A stretch of DNA of 38,282 bases, taken from NCBI GenBank assembly GCA_021375695.1, contig JAEPKX010000016.1, positions 1-38,282 on the forward strand, given 5' to 3'. A program made the position numbers and the translations under genes. The stretch comes from Candidatus Igneacidithiobacillus taupoensis. Lineage in GTDB: Bacteria; Pseudomonadota; Gammaproteobacteria; Acidithiobacillales; Acidithiobacillaceae. The notes under the pieces are model-generated. The model made no database searches. It saw nothing but the letters and a program-made list of their open reading frames with translations, and was not told the DNA's origin. Below, one piece after another: positions 10,335 to 21,366 of this stretch; the stretch's first letter is position 1, and each line of letters starts with the position of its first letter.

Positions 10335-11779
10335 CACAGCACCCCCTGCAAAGCGTGGAAGCAAATGGCCATCATGGGCCCCGGAAAGATCCCCAGCAGT
10401 AACAACGCCAAACTGTTCACAGATAGGGTTGAAGCGGCCAAGGGATCATCGGCCCCATAGCGAAGATCTTCTGCTGGCGGATCAAACAATGCAACCTTGA
10501 GCACCCGTAGATAGTAAAAAGCACTCACGACCGCCATCAAGACCCCAAAGACCGCGAGCCATAGGAAATGGGCTTCGATGAGCGCCTGAAAAACGACTAG
10601 TTTGGCATAAAATCCAATGGTGGGAGGTACACCTGCCAGGGAAAACATGATGAGAAGCAGCAGAAATGCCGACCAGGGACGAGTGCGCACCAAACCGCGA
10701 AGATCCGCGATCTCCTCCGCCTCAAAACCCTCTCGGCTCAGATAAAGGATCAGCCCAAAGGCGGCCGTCGCCATTAGGGCGTATACCACGGCATAAAAAA
10801 AGGCACTGGCAAGCCCATTTTGCCCACCAGCCACAATACCCAAAGCCAGAAAACCCATATTGCCGACGGTGGAATAGGCAAGCATCCTCTTGAGATTACT
10901 CTGGGCAATGGCAACGACGTTCCCGATGAGCAAGGAGACGACCACCAACGCCACAAAAATTTGTCGCCAGATCTCCAGAGAACCATAGCCACCTTCCACC
11001 AGGATCCGTAGAAAGAGGCCAAAGACCGCAATCTTCGGCACCGAAGACAAAAAGATGGTTACCACGGTCGGGGCCCCCTGGTAGGTATCGGGAAGCCACA
11101 TATGAAAAGGCGCCGCACCCAGTTTGAATGCAATTCCCGCCACCAGGAAAACCACTGCCAGCATCAGCAGATAGTTGGCTTGGCCACTATTGATCAGGCC
11201 TTCAGCCACCCGTGCCAGATCCAGGCTCCCCGTCAGACCATAGAGCAGGGAGATGCCGTACAGTAACAACGCCGAAGCCAACGCCCCCAAAATAAAGTAT
11301 TTCAGAGCTGCCTCGGTGGCTCGCAAATTCTGACGCTGGAAGGCAATCAGGGCATATTGGCTCAGGGCGAGCAACTCCAGACCCAGATATAAGACCAGGA
11401 CATTGGCACCGGAAATCAGGATCAATGCCCCCAGCAGGGCAAAAAGCAGGAGCACAAAGACCTCCCCCCGATATAATCCCCGCCGCTGGAGATATCTTCT
11501 GCTATATAGCAGGGTCAGGAAGGTCAACAATTCCACAAACAAGCCGGCCACATTAGTGAACGGATCCATTTGCAACTGCCCGAAAAAGGTAGTTCCCGTT
11601 CTTCCCATTTCACCCCAGGTAAGCAGCATCGCCCCAGCAACGCTGAACAGGGCCAAAGCAAAGGATAGATCCGGATGGTGCTTTCCCCAAAAGACATCGA
11701 CAAGCAGTAGCACACAAGCCATAGCCAGGATCCATATTTCTGGTATGGCAAAGGACCAATGGAGCAAGGCAAGGGACAT
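10334..11779 (-). CDS. nuoN: NADH-quinone oxidoreductase subunit N
   Basis: A 481-residue antiporter-like membrane subunit of complex I with about 14 transmembrane helices that forms one proton channel of the membrane arm. Expected charged residues in the membrane are present, such as Glu in YLGLELLALSQYAL and Lys in AGIAFKLGAAPFHMWLPD, with a further Lys in IAQSNLKRMLAYSTV. Start ATG has GAGGA upstream. It follows nuoM by 9 nt and is coupled to the DUF2818 gene. Confidence 0.97.
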   Translation of the reverse strand: MSLALLHWSFAIPEIWILAMACVLLLVDVFWGKHHPDLSFALALFSVAGAMLLTWGEMGRTGTTFFGQLQMDPFTNVAGLFVELLTFLTLLYSRRYLQRRGLYRGEVFVLLLFALLGALILISGANVLVLYLGLELLALSQYALIAFQRQNLRATEAALKYFILGALASALLLYGISLLYGLTGSLDLARVAEGLINSGQANYLLMLAVVFLVAGIAFKLGAAPFHMWLPDTYQGAPTVVTIFLSSVPKIAVFGLFLRILVEGGYGSLEIWRQIFVALVVVSLLIGNVVAIAQSNLKRMLAYSTVGNMGFLALGIVAGGQNGLASAFFYAVVYALMATAAFGLILYLSREGFEAEEIADLRGLVRTRPWSAFLLLLIMFSLAGVPPTIGFYAKLVVFQALIEAHFLWLAVFGVLMAVVSAFYYLRVLKVALFDPPAEDLRYGADDPLAASTLSVNSLALLLLGIFPGPMMAICFHALQGVL

Positions 11780-11788
11780 GATACTTCC

Positions 11789-13279
11789 TCAGCTGGGGAT
11801 CTTACTGACCGATACCTGGCTCAGCAGGTGTTGAACGGAGCTATGCACAACCTCTAAGAAGGGCGCTGGCCAAAGTCCCATCAACAAAACCAGGACACCC
11901 AGGCTGCCCAGAACCAGAACTTCCCGACCATCGAGATCAGACAAGGCGGCCACTTCCGCACGGGTTACCCCCCCAAAGATGACCCGCTTGAAGAGCCAAA
12001 GGGTATAGGCGGCTCCGGTAATGAGCCCGGTTGCCGCAATGATGGCTGCCCAGGGATGGGGCCCGTAGGTGCCCAGAACCACCATAAACTCACCAACAAA
12101 GCCGGACGTTCCAGGGAGGCCCACATTGCCCATGGCAAAGAGCATCATAAGGGAAGCAAAAATGGGCATGACATTGGCAACGCCACCATAGGCATGGATA
12201 TCCCGGGTGTGCATCCGGTCGTAGAGGACCCCTACACAGAAAAACATTGCGGCACTCACGAAACCATGGGAAAGCATCTGCATGATGGCCCCTTCTATTG
12301 CGGTCTGGGTAAAGACAAAGAATCCCAGGGTAACAAAGCCCATATGGGCAATGGAGGAATACGCAATAAGCTTTTTCATGTCCTGCTGAACGATGGCAAT
12401 GAGCGCAATATAGACAATGGCGACAAGGGACAACGCAATCATCAGCCAGGCAAGCTGGTGGCTGGCGTCTGGTGTAATGGGCAGACTCAGCCGCAAGAAA
12501 CCATAGGCACCCATCTTGAGCATGACCGCGGCCAGAATCACCGAACCACCCGTGGGTGCTTCCACGTGGGCATCGGGCAACCAGGTATGCACCGGCCACA
12601 TGGGGATTTTTACGGCGAAGGCAATGAGGAAGGCCAGGAAAATCCAGATCTGGGCAGCCGCGCTCAAGGGTGTTTTCATGAAGGTGAGCAGATCAAAGCT
12701 GTCCCCACTGTGAAAATACAGATAGAGAAAAGCCACCAGCATCAACACCGAACCCAAAAAGGTATACAAAAAAAACTTGATGGTCGCATAGACCCGGCGT
12801 GGCCCACCCCAAACTCCGATGATCAGGAACATGGGAATGAGCATAGCCTCCCAAAAGACATAAAAGAGGATGGCATCCAGGGCGCAGAAGACCCCGATCA
12901 TAAGACCATCCATAACCAAAAAAGCCGCCAGATACTGGGCTTGCCGCAGCTGTACGTTGCGCCAGGAAGAAATCACCACCAGCAGGGTAAGAAAACTGGT
13001 GAGCAGGATGAACCACAAGGAGATTCCATCAATACCCAGGTAATACTGGATGTGCAAGGAAGGAATCCATGGCACCCTTTCCACAAACTGCATGGCCGCA
13101 GTATGGGTGTCAAAACCCGTGAAAAGCGGGATGGTGACCAGCAGGGTCAACAGGGAAAAAACCAGTGCCAACCAGCGTGCCGGCCGGCTGCCCGCACGAT
13201 CACCAACGGCCAGCACCACAAACCCACCCACAATGGGTAACCAGATTGCAGCGCTCAACAGACCCATGTGCAGATCCAT
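11789..13279 (-). CDS. nuoM: NADH-quinone oxidoreductase subunit M
   Basis: A 496-residue proton-pumping membrane subunit. The pump Glu lies in FYVFWEAMLIPMFLIIG and the pump Lys in FAVKIPMWPVHTWLPDAH; a further Lys is in QQDMKKLIAYSSIAHMGF. The ATG directly follows the nuoL TAA with no gap, and the purine-rich GGAGGGGG that ends nuoL serves as the ribosome-binding site, so translation is tightly coupled. Confidence 0.97.
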   Translation of the reverse strand: MDLHMGLLSAAIWLPIVGGFVVLAVGDRAGSRPARWLALVFSLLTLLVTIPLFTGFDTHTAAMQFVERVPWIPSLHIQYYLGIDGISLWFILLTSFLTLLVVISSWRNVQLRQAQYLAAFLVMDGLMIGVFCALDAILFYVFWEAMLIPMFLIIGVWGGPRRVYATIKFFLYTFLGSVLMLVAFLYLYFHSGDSFDLLTFMKTPLSAAAQIWIFLAFLIAFAVKIPMWPVHTWLPDAHVEAPTGGSVILAAVMLKMGAYGFLRLSLPITPDASHQLAWLMIALSLVAIVYIALIAIVQQDMKKLIAYSSIAHMGFVTLGFFVFTQTAIEGAIMQMLSHGFVSAAMFFCVGVLYDRMHTRDIHAYGGVANVMPIFASLMMLFAMGNVGLPGTSGFVGEFMVVLGTYGPHPWAAIIAATGLITGAAYTLWLFKRVIFGGVTRAEVAALSDLDGREVLVLGSLGVLVLLMGLWPAPFLEVVHSSVQHLLSQVSVSKIPS

Positions 13280-15262
13280 TTACCCCCTCCCCAGCGTAAA
13301 GTAGGTCAGGAAGAGGACAAAACCGATGATCATCACAAAGGCATAGTGATAGATATAGCCTGTCTGGAGTCGACGCCAAGATGCAGCAGCCCGTGCCACC
13401 AGCTGCGCCGAGCCATTGACCATCGCCCCATCGATGAGCGCCTGGTCACCCCAGTGCCAGAACCGGCGGCCGAGCAGCAAGGCCCCGCGAACCAGAACAA
13501 TTTGATTGAAGACATCAAATCCGTATTTTTGGCGGAGCACCCAGATGGCTGGTTGGACAATCCTCTGAAGGGGTGCCGGCAGCCCTTCGCCAACAAGGTA
13601 AAAAAGTGCGGCCAGACCGATTCCCAACACCGCCAGCCAGAAAGGCCAAGCCTGTATACCTTCCCAAAGGAAAGCCGCGGTCCCGTGCCAATGGGCAGCA
13701 ATTGCCCCCACCGTATCAAAGGTGGGCTGAATGCGCAGAGAAGAATCCAGAAACCCTCCCAATCCCACTGGCTTCATCAACAACCAACCCGTAAGCACAG
13801 AGAGGATGGCCAACGCCACGAGGGGCAGGGTAATGACCCACGGCGACTCATGGAGATGGGCCCTTGTATGTTCGTCCATCCGCGGTTGCCCGTGGAAGAC
13901 CAAAAAAAACATGCGGAAGGTATATAAGGCCGTGACCAGTGCCCCCAGAACCAAAAAGACATGGGCAAGCCCTGCGTCGGCCAGATGGGATTGGCCAACG
14001 GCCTCAATGATCAGATCCTTGCTGAAAAATCCTGCAAAGGGGGGGATACCCGCCAAGGCCAGGGAAGCAATCAGAAAAGTGACGTAGGTAATGGGCATGG
14101 AACGTGCCAGGCCACCCATTTTGCGAATATCCTGTTCGTTGGCCATGGCATGGATCACCGAACCCGCCGCCAAAAAAAGGAGCGCTTTGAAAAAGGCATG
14201 GGTCACCAGATGAAAAATGGCTGCAGAAAAAGCCGAAGCTCCCAAGGCTGCCGTCATGTAACCCAACTGAGATAGAGTGGAGTAGGCGATGATCCGTTTG
14301 ATGTCGTTTTGGACGAGGCCCACCAGTCCCATGAAAAGCGCGGTGATGGCGCCAATGATCAGGATAACGGACAGTGCAGTCGCTGATTTCTCATAGATGG
14401 GGGACATCCGCGCCACCAGAAAGATTCCTGCGGTCACCATGGTTGCCGCATGGATCAGTGCAGAGATCGGGGTCGGGCCCTCCATGGATTCGGGTAACCA
14501 GACATGCAGGGGAACCTGGGCTGATTTGCCCATGGCACCGATGAAGAGCAACAGGGCAATCCAGGTCAACACCGACCAGGGATGTCCTGGCAGAATGCTT
14601 ACCGTCTGCCCCACCAGACTTGGCACCTCGGCAAAGACGGTCCGGTAATCCAGGCTGCCAGTGTAGTGATAGATAGCAGCAATTCCCAGCAGAAAACCAA
14701 AATCTCCCACGCGGTTTACCAGAAAAGCCTTCAACGCGCCCTGATTGGCGCTTTCCCGGGTAAACCAAAAACCAATGAGCAGATACGAAACGAGCCCCAC
14801 CGCCTCCCAGCCAAAAAAGAGTTGCAGGAAATTATTGCTCATCACCAGCATCAGCATGCTGAAGGTAAAAAGGGAGATGTAGCTGAAGAAACGGGCATAT
14901 CCCGGATCGTCATGCATGTAGCCGATGGTATAGACATGCACGCACAGCGAAACGAAGGTGACAACCACCATCATGATGGCGGTAAGGCTATCGATATCAA
15001 AGCCAATGGGTACCGATAGGCTGCCAAAGACTCCCCAGGTATAGACATTGCCATAAAAGGTCCGGCCATGGAGAACCTGGAGCAAAACGAAAAGGGCAAG
15101 ATAGAAAGCAAAGGTAACGCCCAGAATCGGTGCCCAATGGGCTCGATGGCCCAAAAACCAACCTCCCAGACCCGCCACTAACGAACCCGCCAAGGGGGCC
15201 AGGGGAATCAAGAAATATACCCAAAGAGGTGGCAAAGCATTCAGCCAGTCAAAAATCCACAT
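13280..15262 (-). CDS. nuoL: NADH-quinone oxidoreductase subunit L
   Basis: A 660-residue distal pump subunit of the membrane arm. The core antiporter fold carries Glu in LFFGWEAVGLVSYLLIGFW and Lys in AMGKSAQVPLHVWLPESMEG, plus Lys in VQNDIKRIIAYSTLSQLGY. The C-terminal extension after about residue 500 is the lateral helix and anchor typical of NuoL. The start is the ATG at 15262, one base after the nuoK stop; the open frame upstream lies inside nuoK and is ignored. Confidence 0.97.
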   Translation of the reverse strand: MWIFDWLNALPPLWVYFLIPLAPLAGSLVAGLGGWFLGHRAHWAPILGVTFAFYLALFVLLQVLHGRTFYGNVYTWGVFGSLSVPIGFDIDSLTAIMMVVVTFVSLCVHVYTIGYMHDDPGYARFFSYISLFTFSMLMLVMSNNFLQLFFGWEAVGLVSYLLIGFWFTRESANQGALKAFLVNRVGDFGFLLGIAAIYHYTGSLDYRTVFAEVPSLVGQTVSILPGHPWSVLTWIALLLFIGAMGKSAQVPLHVWLPESMEGPTPISALIHAATMVTAGIFLVARMSPIYEKSATALSVILIIGAITALFMGLVGLVQNDIKRIIAYSTLSQLGYMTAALGASAFSAAIFHLVTHAFFKALLFLAAGSVIHAMANEQDIRKMGGLARSMPITYVTFLIASLALAGIPPFAGFFSKDLIIEAVGQSHLADAGLAHVFLVLGALVTALYTFRMFFLVFHGQPRMDEHTRAHLHESPWVITLPLVALAILSVLTGWLLMKPVGLGGFLDSSLRIQPTFDTVGAIAAHWHGTAAFLWEGIQAWPFWLAVLGIGLAALFYLVGEGLPAPLQRIVQPAIWVLRQKYGFDVFNQIVLVRGALLLGRRFWHWGDQALIDGAMVNGSAQLVARAAASWRRLQTGYIYHYAFVMIIGFVLFLTYFTLGRG

Positions 15263-15263
15263 A

Positions 15264-15575
15264 CTAGCCCCGCAACTCGTCAATATCTTCCACATTGATA
15301 CTGCGGCGATTGCGGAAAAAAACCACGAGGATCGCCAAGCCAATGGCTGCTTCTGCCGCCGCCACCGTCAACACGAAAAATACGAAAATCTGCCCGTCTA
15401 GATTGCCCAGATACCGAGAAAAAGCCACAAAGTTGATATTGACCGCCAATAAGAGAATCTCAATGGCCATCAACAGAATAATGACATTCTTGCGGTTCAG
15501 GAAGATTCCCACCACCCCAATGGAAAAGAGCAAAGCAGCCAGAATGAGCCACTGACCAAGCAGCGGTGGAATCAT
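15264..15575 (-). CDS. nuoK: NADH-quinone oxidoreductase subunit K
   Basis: A 103-residue protein with three membrane helices. The two conserved membrane glutamates are visible in [15 protein letters not shown] and [12 protein letters not shown]. These are part of the central proton-transfer axis. It overlaps nuoJ by ATGA, so it is coupled to it, and nuoL starts one base after it. Confidence 0.97.
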   Translation of the reverse strand: MIPPLLGQWLILAALLFSIGVVGIFLNRKNVIILLMAIEILLLAVNINFVAFSRYLGNLDGQIFVFFVLTVAAAEAAIGLAILVVFFRNRRSINVEDIDELRG

Positions 15576-16171
15576 GGGCGCGGCCCTCGCAAATCCACCA
15601 TCCGCACCCGCTCCTTAGGACGCACATCCAGTTGTTTGGCAATATTCTGCGTTTTGGTATCGGGCCGACGCCGCAGGGTCAGCGCAATGGCCGCAATAAT
15701 GGCCACCAATAGAATCACTGCAGCGATTTCGAAGGGATAGAGATAATGGGTATAGAGCAGCTGCCCCAAGGCACGGGTATTGTCCACCTGGGCCGGTAAC
15801 GGGCTGGGTGCGGGGACCTTGCCCAGAGGATTGGTCCACAGAATTGCTACCATTTCCAGAACACCTACGAGCGCCACTGCCAATCCCAAAGGAAGGTAGT
15901 GTAAAAAACCCTCTTTCAGGCGGGCCAGGTTGATGTCCAGCATCATTACCACAAAAAGAAACAGGACCATGACTGCGCCCACATACACCAGCACCAGGAT
16001 CCAGGCCAAAAATTCTGCCCCCAGCAGCAGAAACAAGGCCGCGGCACTGAAAAAAGCCAGTACTAAATAGAGAGCAGAATAGACCGGGTTGCGGGAGGTG
16101 ATGACCAGCAATGCCGATCCCAAGAGGATCGCGGCAAAAACATAAAAAAGAATGGTGGTAGTGAGCTCCAT
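15572..16171 (-). CDS. nuoJ: NADH-quinone oxidoreductase subunit J
   Basis: A 199-residue membrane subunit with five predicted helices, including the conserved third helix [20 protein letters not shown] (residues ~52-72). In other complexes that helix carries a pi-bulge important for coupling redox chemistry to pumping. AAGGA precedes the ATG. The C-terminal tail is polar and arginine-rich. Confidence 0.96.
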   Translation of the reverse strand: MELTTTILFYVFAAILLGSALLVITSRNPVYSALYLVLAFFSAAALFLLLGAEFLAWILVLVYVGAVMVLFLFVVMMLDINLARLKEGFLHYLPLGLAVALVGVLEMVAILWTNPLGKVPAPSPLPAQVDNTRALGQLLYTHYLYPFEIAAVILLVAIIAAIALTLRRRPDTKTQNIAKQLDVRPKERVRMVDLRGPRP

Positions 16172-16193
16172 AGTATTCCTTGTTGCTTCCCTG

Positions 16194-16685
16194 CTAGCGG
16201 TAGGGGCGATCGGCCTGGCGATCCAGGCTTAGCTCCGGTTCCAGTCGATCTCCCTGAGCGAGCAGTTTCCGCTTGTCATAGAGTAATTCGCTACGGGTTT
16301 CCGCATGGTAGGCAAAGATACGACTTTCCACAATGGAATCGACGGGACAAGACTCCTCACAAAGTCCGCAAAAGATACATTTGCTCAAATCGATGTCATA
16401 CCGGCTGGTGCGCCTGGTGCCATCGGCACGCTCTTCGCTTTCGATGGTAATGGCCAAGGCCGGACACACTGCCTCGCAGAGTTTGCAGGCTATACACCGC
16501 TCTTCGCCGTTTTCATAGCGTCGCAAGGCGTGGAGACCACGGAAACGGGGTGACTGTGGGGTCGTCTCCTCAGGGTACTGCACCGTAAACTTCCGGGCAA
16601 AGAAATACCGTCCGGTTAGCCGCATCCCGCGGAGCAGCTCCAAGAGAAAAAACGTTTTGAACCAGCGCGATACCGGATTGGCCAT
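16194..16685 (-). CDS. nuoI: NADH-quinone oxidoreductase subunit I
   Basis: A 163-residue ferredoxin-like subunit at the arm junction carrying two 4Fe-4S clusters (N6a and N6b) that pass electrons from NuoG to N2. Both motifs are intact: [12 protein letters not shown] (about residue 63) and [12 protein letters not shown] (about residue 102). The basic N-terminal helix anchors it to the membrane. The ATG at 16685 has GAGGAG upstream; the longer open frame reaches back into nuoH and is rejected. Confidence 0.97.
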   Translation of the reverse strand: MANPVSRWFKTFFLLELLRGMRLTGRYFFARKFTVQYPEETTPQSPRFRGLHALRRYENGEERCIACKLCEAVCPALAITIESEERADGTRRTSRYDIDLSKCIFCGLCEESCPVDSIVESRIFAYHAETRSELLYDKRKLLAQGDRLEPELSLDRQADRPYR

Positions 16686-16695
16686 GGTAAACTCC

Positions 16696-17721
16696 TCAGC
16701 GCAACAGAGCCCGCAAGGGCGTTTCGAGGGCAACACCCACCACTACAATCCAGGCAATGGTGACCGGGATGAAAACCTTCCAACCCAACCGCATGATCTG
16801 ATCATAGCGATAGCGGGGGAAGGTTGCCCGAATCCATAAAAAAACATATAGCAGAAATGCGGTTTTCAGAAGTAACCACACCAGCCCTGGCACCCAGGTA
16901 AAGGGAACTACTGCAATGGGAGGATACCAACCACCCAGAAAGAGTACCGTGGTCAGCAAGGATACGAAAATCATGTTGGCATATTCTGCCAGGAAAAAGA
17001 GAGCAAAACCCATCCCGGAATATTCCACATGGAAACCAGCAACGATTTCCGACTCTCCCTCGGCCACATCGAAAGGTGCCCGATTGGTTTCCGCCACCCC
17101 CGAAATAAAATAGACCAAAAAGAATGGGAACAAGGGCAACCAGTACCAGGACCAAAAACCACCACCAGCCTGAGCTTCCACAATTTTCGTCAAATTCAGC
17201 GTCTGGGCCAGCATCAAGACCCCAACCAGGGCAAAGCCCATGGCAATTTCATAGGCCACCAGCTGGGCAGCGGCACGCATGGCACCCAAAAAGGCATACT
17301 TGGAATTGGAAGCCCAGCCGGCCACGATGATCCCATAGACCCCAAGTCCGGCAATGGCCAGGATATAGAGAAGCCCCGCATTCATATTGCTGATGGCAAG
17401 GTCTGGACCAAAAGGAACCGCAGCCCAGACCAGCATGGCGGGAACGAAGGCCAATACGGGTGCACCAAGAAAAAGAAAGCGATTGGCATTGCTGGGAACC
17501 ACGACTTCCTTGAAGAGCAGCTTCAAGGCATCGGCAATGGGCTGGAGTAGCCCCCGAAAACCCACGCGATTGGGTCCCAGACGAATCTGGATATAACCAA
17601 TGACCTTCCGCTCGGCAAGGGTCAGATAGGCGACCGCCCCCAGTAGCGGCAACAATACCATCAGGATCTTGAACACGGCCCAAAGGACAGGCCACCAGAA
17701 AGAATGGGTCAAGGTCGTCAT
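16696..17721 (-). CDS. nuoH: NADH-quinone oxidoreductase subunit H
   Basis: A 341-residue membrane subunit with eight helices that builds the quinone cavity and links it to the pumps. Conserved cytoplasmic loops are present: [20 protein letters not shown] near the N-terminus, and [20 protein letters not shown] (about residues 210-230) with its cluster of glutamates. The start is the ATG at 17721 ([10 protein letters not shown]) after GGGAG. The upstream extension falls within nuoG. Confidence 0.97.
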   Translation of the reverse strand: MTTLTHSFWWPVLWAVFKILMVLLPLLGAVAYLTLAERKVIGYIQIRLGPNRVGFRGLLQPIADALKLLFKEVVVPSNANRFLFLGAPVLAFVPAMLVWAAVPFGPDLAISNMNAGLLYILAIAGLGVYGIIVAGWASNSKYAFLGAMRAAAQLVAYEIAMGFALVGVLMLAQTLNLTKIVEAQAGGGFWSWYWLPLFPFFLVYFISGVAETNRAPFDVAEGESEIVAGFHVEYSGMGFALFFLAEYANMIFVSLLTTVLFLGGWYPPIAVVPFTWVPGLVWLLLKTAFLLYVFLWIRATFPRYRYDQIMRLGWKVFIPVTIAWIVVVGVALETPLRALLR

Positions 17722-17731
17722 CCGGAACTCC

Positions 17732-20056
17732 CTAGGCCCCGGCCCGCTGCTGCAGGGAGGGGGTGCGCACGCGTACCCTGCTCCCCACCGCACCCAGTGC
17801 CTGGACATCGGCATAACCCAGTGTCACCCATACAGCACCTTGGGGAACTCCTTCATCGGAGAAGACGGGGAGAATGCATTCCTTGCCCTCAAAGCCAATG
17901 ATTTCCACGCTATTCCCTTGTATTCCCTGTTGCCTGAGGGTCTCTGGATGAACGCGACAGTGGGGCGAGCGTTGCAACGGGGGAGAACGACGCACCAAAG
18001 GATCCATCTGGTAAATGGGCCAATCCCCCAGCAACACCAACTCTCCATCCCGATCTTCCCGGGCCACAGGGGCAAGCTCGGGAACGGTGTGTAAACCAGG
18101 AAGATCCAGGGGAAAGTCTCCCAGGGCTTCTTGCCAGGCAGTTTGCAGGGCCTCCAAATCATCAAAGGCCAATCCGTCAATCTGGAAGTGATCAGCCAGT
18201 ACCCGCAAGACCTTCCAGCCCGGACGAGACTCACCAGCGGGCTTGACGGCAGCGCGATAACTTTGGAGCCGGCCTTCGTTATTGAAGAAGGTACCGCTGG
18301 ATTCCGCCCAACTGGCAAGGGGAAGGACCACATGGGCCCAGTTTTCTCCATCGCCAAGGAATTGCCCCAGCTGCACAACGAAATCAGCCGATGCCAAGGC
18401 GTTCCTGGCGTCCGTGGCAAGCATGGCATCCCGCTCTGGTTCGACCCCATAGAGAAGAAAAGCCCTTCTGTCCTGCCAGATGCTGCTGGGAGCATGGGCC
18501 ACCGGAATACCGGCTGGCTGGCGATGAGGCACGCAACCCAACAGCCAGGCACCAGCGCTGTTGGCAGCCTCGGCAAGCCAGGAAATCCGGCCATTGACCA
18601 GGGGGAGCAATTCCCCCAGGGCGGCCAACAGTTCCGCAGCCCGTGGCTCTTGCAACAGACCATTTCCCAGTAGAAAAAGAGGGGATTTGTCTTGCCAACT
18701 TTGCAGAATTTCCGAGACTGTACGGTCGCTTACGGGTTCCCCCCGGGCTGCCCGCAGTAGCTGCCCATAAATATGGGCACCCTCGTCCAGCGGACTTTGC
18801 ACATAACGGATCGAGTAATTGAACTCTCGCCGCACCGAGTCCAGGACCCACACCTGGGCCCCAGCCAATACGGCTTTGCGAATCCGGTGGTTGGTAAGTG
18901 GTTGCTGTTCTCTGGGGTAGGCATGGCAGAGAACGATTGTCTTTTCCGCTTCCAGCTGCTCCAGGCTCATATTGAGAGCAGGATAGAGGGGCATGATGGG
19001 GTCGGCACGAAAATCCGTTTGCCGAAGACGATGATCGATGGCGCGAACTCCCAAGGCCCGCAGCAGGGCCTGAAACAGGTAGAGCTCTTCATTACTGGCC
19101 TGGGGAGAGATCAATCCGGCAATGGCGTCGGGTCCGTACTTGGCAAGGACGGACTGTAGACCAGCAGCCGTCACTTCCAGGGCATCGGCCCATGAAACGG
19201 GCTGCAGGCGACCTTCAACGCGCAGTAGCGGTTGGGTGAGGCGATCTGCGGCCTGCAATCCGGCATAGGCAAAGCGGCCCTTGTCGCACAGCCATTCCTC
19301 GTTGACCGCTTCATTCACGCGGGGCTTGACCCGCATTACCTCTTTTCCCAGACTCTGGACATCGGTGTTGCAACCCGTCGAACAGTGGGGACAGAGACTC
19401 GGGCTATGTTTGAGTTCCCAAGAGCGGGCTTTATAGCGAAAGGGCTTGCTGGTCAGCGCCCCCACGGGACAGAGATCGATCATGTTACCGGAAAGCTCGG
19501 AACGCACTGCCTTGGCTACATAGGTGCCAATGGCCATTTTTTCGCCTCTACCCGTGGCCCCGAGTTCGCTGATTCCACCAATCTCCGTGCCAAAGCGGAC
19601 GCAGCGGGTGCATTGGATGCAACGGGTCATCTCGGTAGCGATCAGGGGGCCTATATCTTTATCCTCTACGACTCGCTTCTCTTCGGTATAGAGGCTATGG
19701 GGATTGGCATAACCCATGGTGATATCTTGGAGGGGACACTCCCCGCCCTGGTCACAGATAGGGCAATCCAGGGGATGGTTGATGAGCAGAAACTCCAAGA
19801 CCCCCTGCTGGGCCAGTTTGGCTCGCTTGGAGCGGGTCCAGACCTTCATCCCGTCACTGGCCGGAGTGGCGCAGGCAGGCAAGGGCTTGGCTTGCTTTTC
19901 CACATCCACCAGACACATGCGACAGTTGGCGGCAACCGAAAGCTTGGGATGATAACAAAAGAACGGAATGTAGATTCCTAGCTGCTGGGCCGCCTCCATG
20001 AGGGTCGTCCCCGCACTCACCTCGATCTCGTTTCCGTCGATCTCGATTCTAGGCAT
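17732..20056 (-). CDS. nuoG: NADH-quinone oxidoreductase subunit G, with N7 motif
   Basis: The 774-residue largest peripheral subunit. The N-terminal ferredoxin domain has the N1b cysteines ([17 protein letters not shown]). N5 is the His/Cys motif around [18 protein letters not shown], and N4 is [10 protein letters not shown] molybdopterin-oxidoreductase-like domain follows, beginning with CPHCSTGC and then Cys in WLCDKG, an exact CX2CX3CX27C motif. That is the signature of the off-path cluster N7 known from E. coli and Thermus but absent in mitochondria. The A of ATG at 20056 is shared with the nuoF stop (TGATG). Confidence 0.96.
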   Translation of the reverse strand: MPRIEIDGNEIEVSAGTTLMEAAQQLGIYIPFFCYHPKLSVAANCRMCLVDVEKQAKPLPACATPASDGMKVWTRSKRAKLAQQGVLEFLLINHPLDCPICDQGGECPLQDITMGYANPHSLYTEEKRVVEDKDIGPLIATEMTRCIQCTRCVRFGTEIGGISELGATGRGEKMAIGTYVAKAVRSELSGNMIDLCPVGALTSKPFRYKARSWELKHSPSLCPHCSTGCNTDVQSLGKEVMRVKPRVNEAVNEEWLCDKGRFAYAGLQAADRLTQPLLRVEGRLQPVSWADALEVTAAGLQSVLAKYGPDAIAGLISPQASNEELYLFQALLRALGVRAIDHRLRQTDFRADPIMPLYPALNMSLEQLEAEKTIVLCHAYPREQQPLTNHRIRKAVLAGAQVWVLDSVRREFNYSIRYVQSPLDEGAHIYGQLLRAARGEPVSDRTVSEILQSWQDKSPLFLLGNGLLQEPRAAELLAALGELLPLVNGRISWLAEAANSAGAWLLGCVPHRQPAGIPVAHAPSSIWQDRRAFLLYGVEPERDAMLATDARNALASADFVVQLGQFLGDGENWAHVVLPLASWAESSGTFFNNEGRLQSYRAAVKPAGESRPGWKVLRVLADHFQIDGLAFDDLEALQTAWQEALGDFPLDLPGLHTVPELAPVAREDRDGELVLLGDWPIYQMDPLVRRSPPLQRSPHCRVHPETLRQQGIQGNSVEIIGFEGKECILPVFSDEGVPQGAVWVTLGYADVQALGAVGSRVRVRTPSLQQRAGA

Positions 20057-21366
20057 CAGGCGACTCTCCGCACTCCAGGAGATCCACCCACCATACAACG
20101 CCCGTGCTGGACATGATACAGGTACTCTTCCCGGAACAAGCGCAGGGAGCTGACCACAGGCGCAACCCCTCCATCGGCCAGGGCGCAAATGGTTCGCCCC
20201 TCGATGCGACTACCGACGTTTTCCAACAAATCCAGGTCCGACTCTCGACCCTGACCCTGCTCGATGCGATGCATGACCCGCCAAAGCCAGCCCATTCCTT
20301 CCCGACAGGGGGTACATTGCCCACAGGATTCATGCATGTAAAAGCGGGATATCCGCTCCACCACCTTGACGATGCAAACACTATCGTCAATGACAATGAC
20401 CGAACCCGCGCCCAGGGCCGAACCCGCCTTGGCAAGGCTATCGTAGTCCATGGTCACTTCCATCATTTGCGCCCCACTGACCATGGGGGTGCTGGTACCA
20501 CCGGGGATCACCGCCTTGAGGGTACGCCCCGGACGCAAGCCCCCGGCCATGGCCAAGAGATCACGGAAGGGAGTACCCATAGGGACTTCATAGTTCCCGG
20601 GCTTTTGGACATGACCGGTTACCGAAAAAATCTTGGTTCCCCCGTTGTTGGGCTTACCCAATTCCAAAAACCACTGCCCACCATGCACAATGATATCGGG
20701 AACGGAAGCAAAGGTTTCCACATTGTTAATGGTGGTTGGCTGACCATATAAACCGTAGCTGGCCGGGAAGGGTGGCTTGAAACGGGGTTGCCCCTTTTTC
20801 CCTTCCAGGGCCTCCATGAGGGCCGTTTCTTCACCACAAATATAGGCACCCGCACCCCGATGTACATACAGATCGAAGGAAAAATCGCTGCCGAGAATCC
20901 GCTCTCCCAAAAATCCGTTTTGGTAGGCTTCGGCCAGGGCACCTTCAACGATGCGAATGGGCTCGATGAATTCCCCACGAATGAAGATATACCCCACTCT
21001 TGCCCCCATGGCATAGGCGGCAATAATCATTCCCTCGATCATACGATGGGGATCATAGCGCATGATATCGCGGTCTTTGCAGGTACCTGGTTCGCCTTCA
21101 TCTGCGTTACAGAGCAAGTACTTCATGCCCGATACCCCTTTGGGCATGAAACTCCATTTGAGACCCGTGGGAAAGCCAGCCCCGCCGCGCCCGCGCAGGG
21201 CAGAGGTTTTCAGCTCGGCAATGATTTGATCAGGACTCATTGCTTCCTGAAGCACCTTGCGCAAGGCAACATAGCCTCCTGTATCCACATAGGTTTGCAG
21301 TCGGTGCGAATTGGGCAGACCACGATTGCGCAGTGTCACTCCATTGACAAAATCCCCGGTACTCAT
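20056..21366 (-). CDS. nuoF: NADH-quinone oxidoreductase subunit F
   Basis: The 436-residue NADH-oxidising subunit. The FMN/NADH site shows [17 protein letters not shown] (about residue 54) and the FMN-binding segment [16 protein letters not shown]. The N3 4Fe-4S cluster motif is [12 protein letters not shown] with a fourth Cys in [12 protein letters not shown] overlaps the nuoE stop as ATGA and has AAGGAGG upstream inside nuoE. Confidence 0.97.
   Translation of the reverse strand: MSTGDFVNGVTLRNRGLPNSHRLQTYVDTGGYVALRKVLQEAMSPDQIIAELKTSALRGRGGAGFPTGLKWSFMPKGVSGMKYLLCNADEGEPGTCKDRDIMRYDPHRMIEGMIIAAYAMGARVGYIFIRGEFIEPIRIVEGALAEAYQNGFLGERILGSDFSFDLYVHRGAGAYICGEETALMEALEGKKGQPRFKPPFPASYGLYGQPTTINNVETFASVPDIIVHGGQWFLELGKPNNGGTKIFSVTGHVQKPGNYEVPMGTPFRDLLAMAGGLRPGRTLKAVIPGGTSTPMVSGAQMMEVTMDYDSLAKAGSALGAGSVIVIDDSVCIVKVVERISRFYMHESCGQCTPCREGMGWLWRVMHRIEQGQGRESDLDLLENVGSRIEGRTICALADGGVAPVVSSLRLFREEYLYHVQHGRCMVGGSPGVRRVA

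Noticed and set aside
12056-13240. 394-codon open frame on the plus strand
   Set aside because: It lies wholly antisense to nuoM; the product is a low-complexity His/Gly/Gln-rich shadow with no domain.
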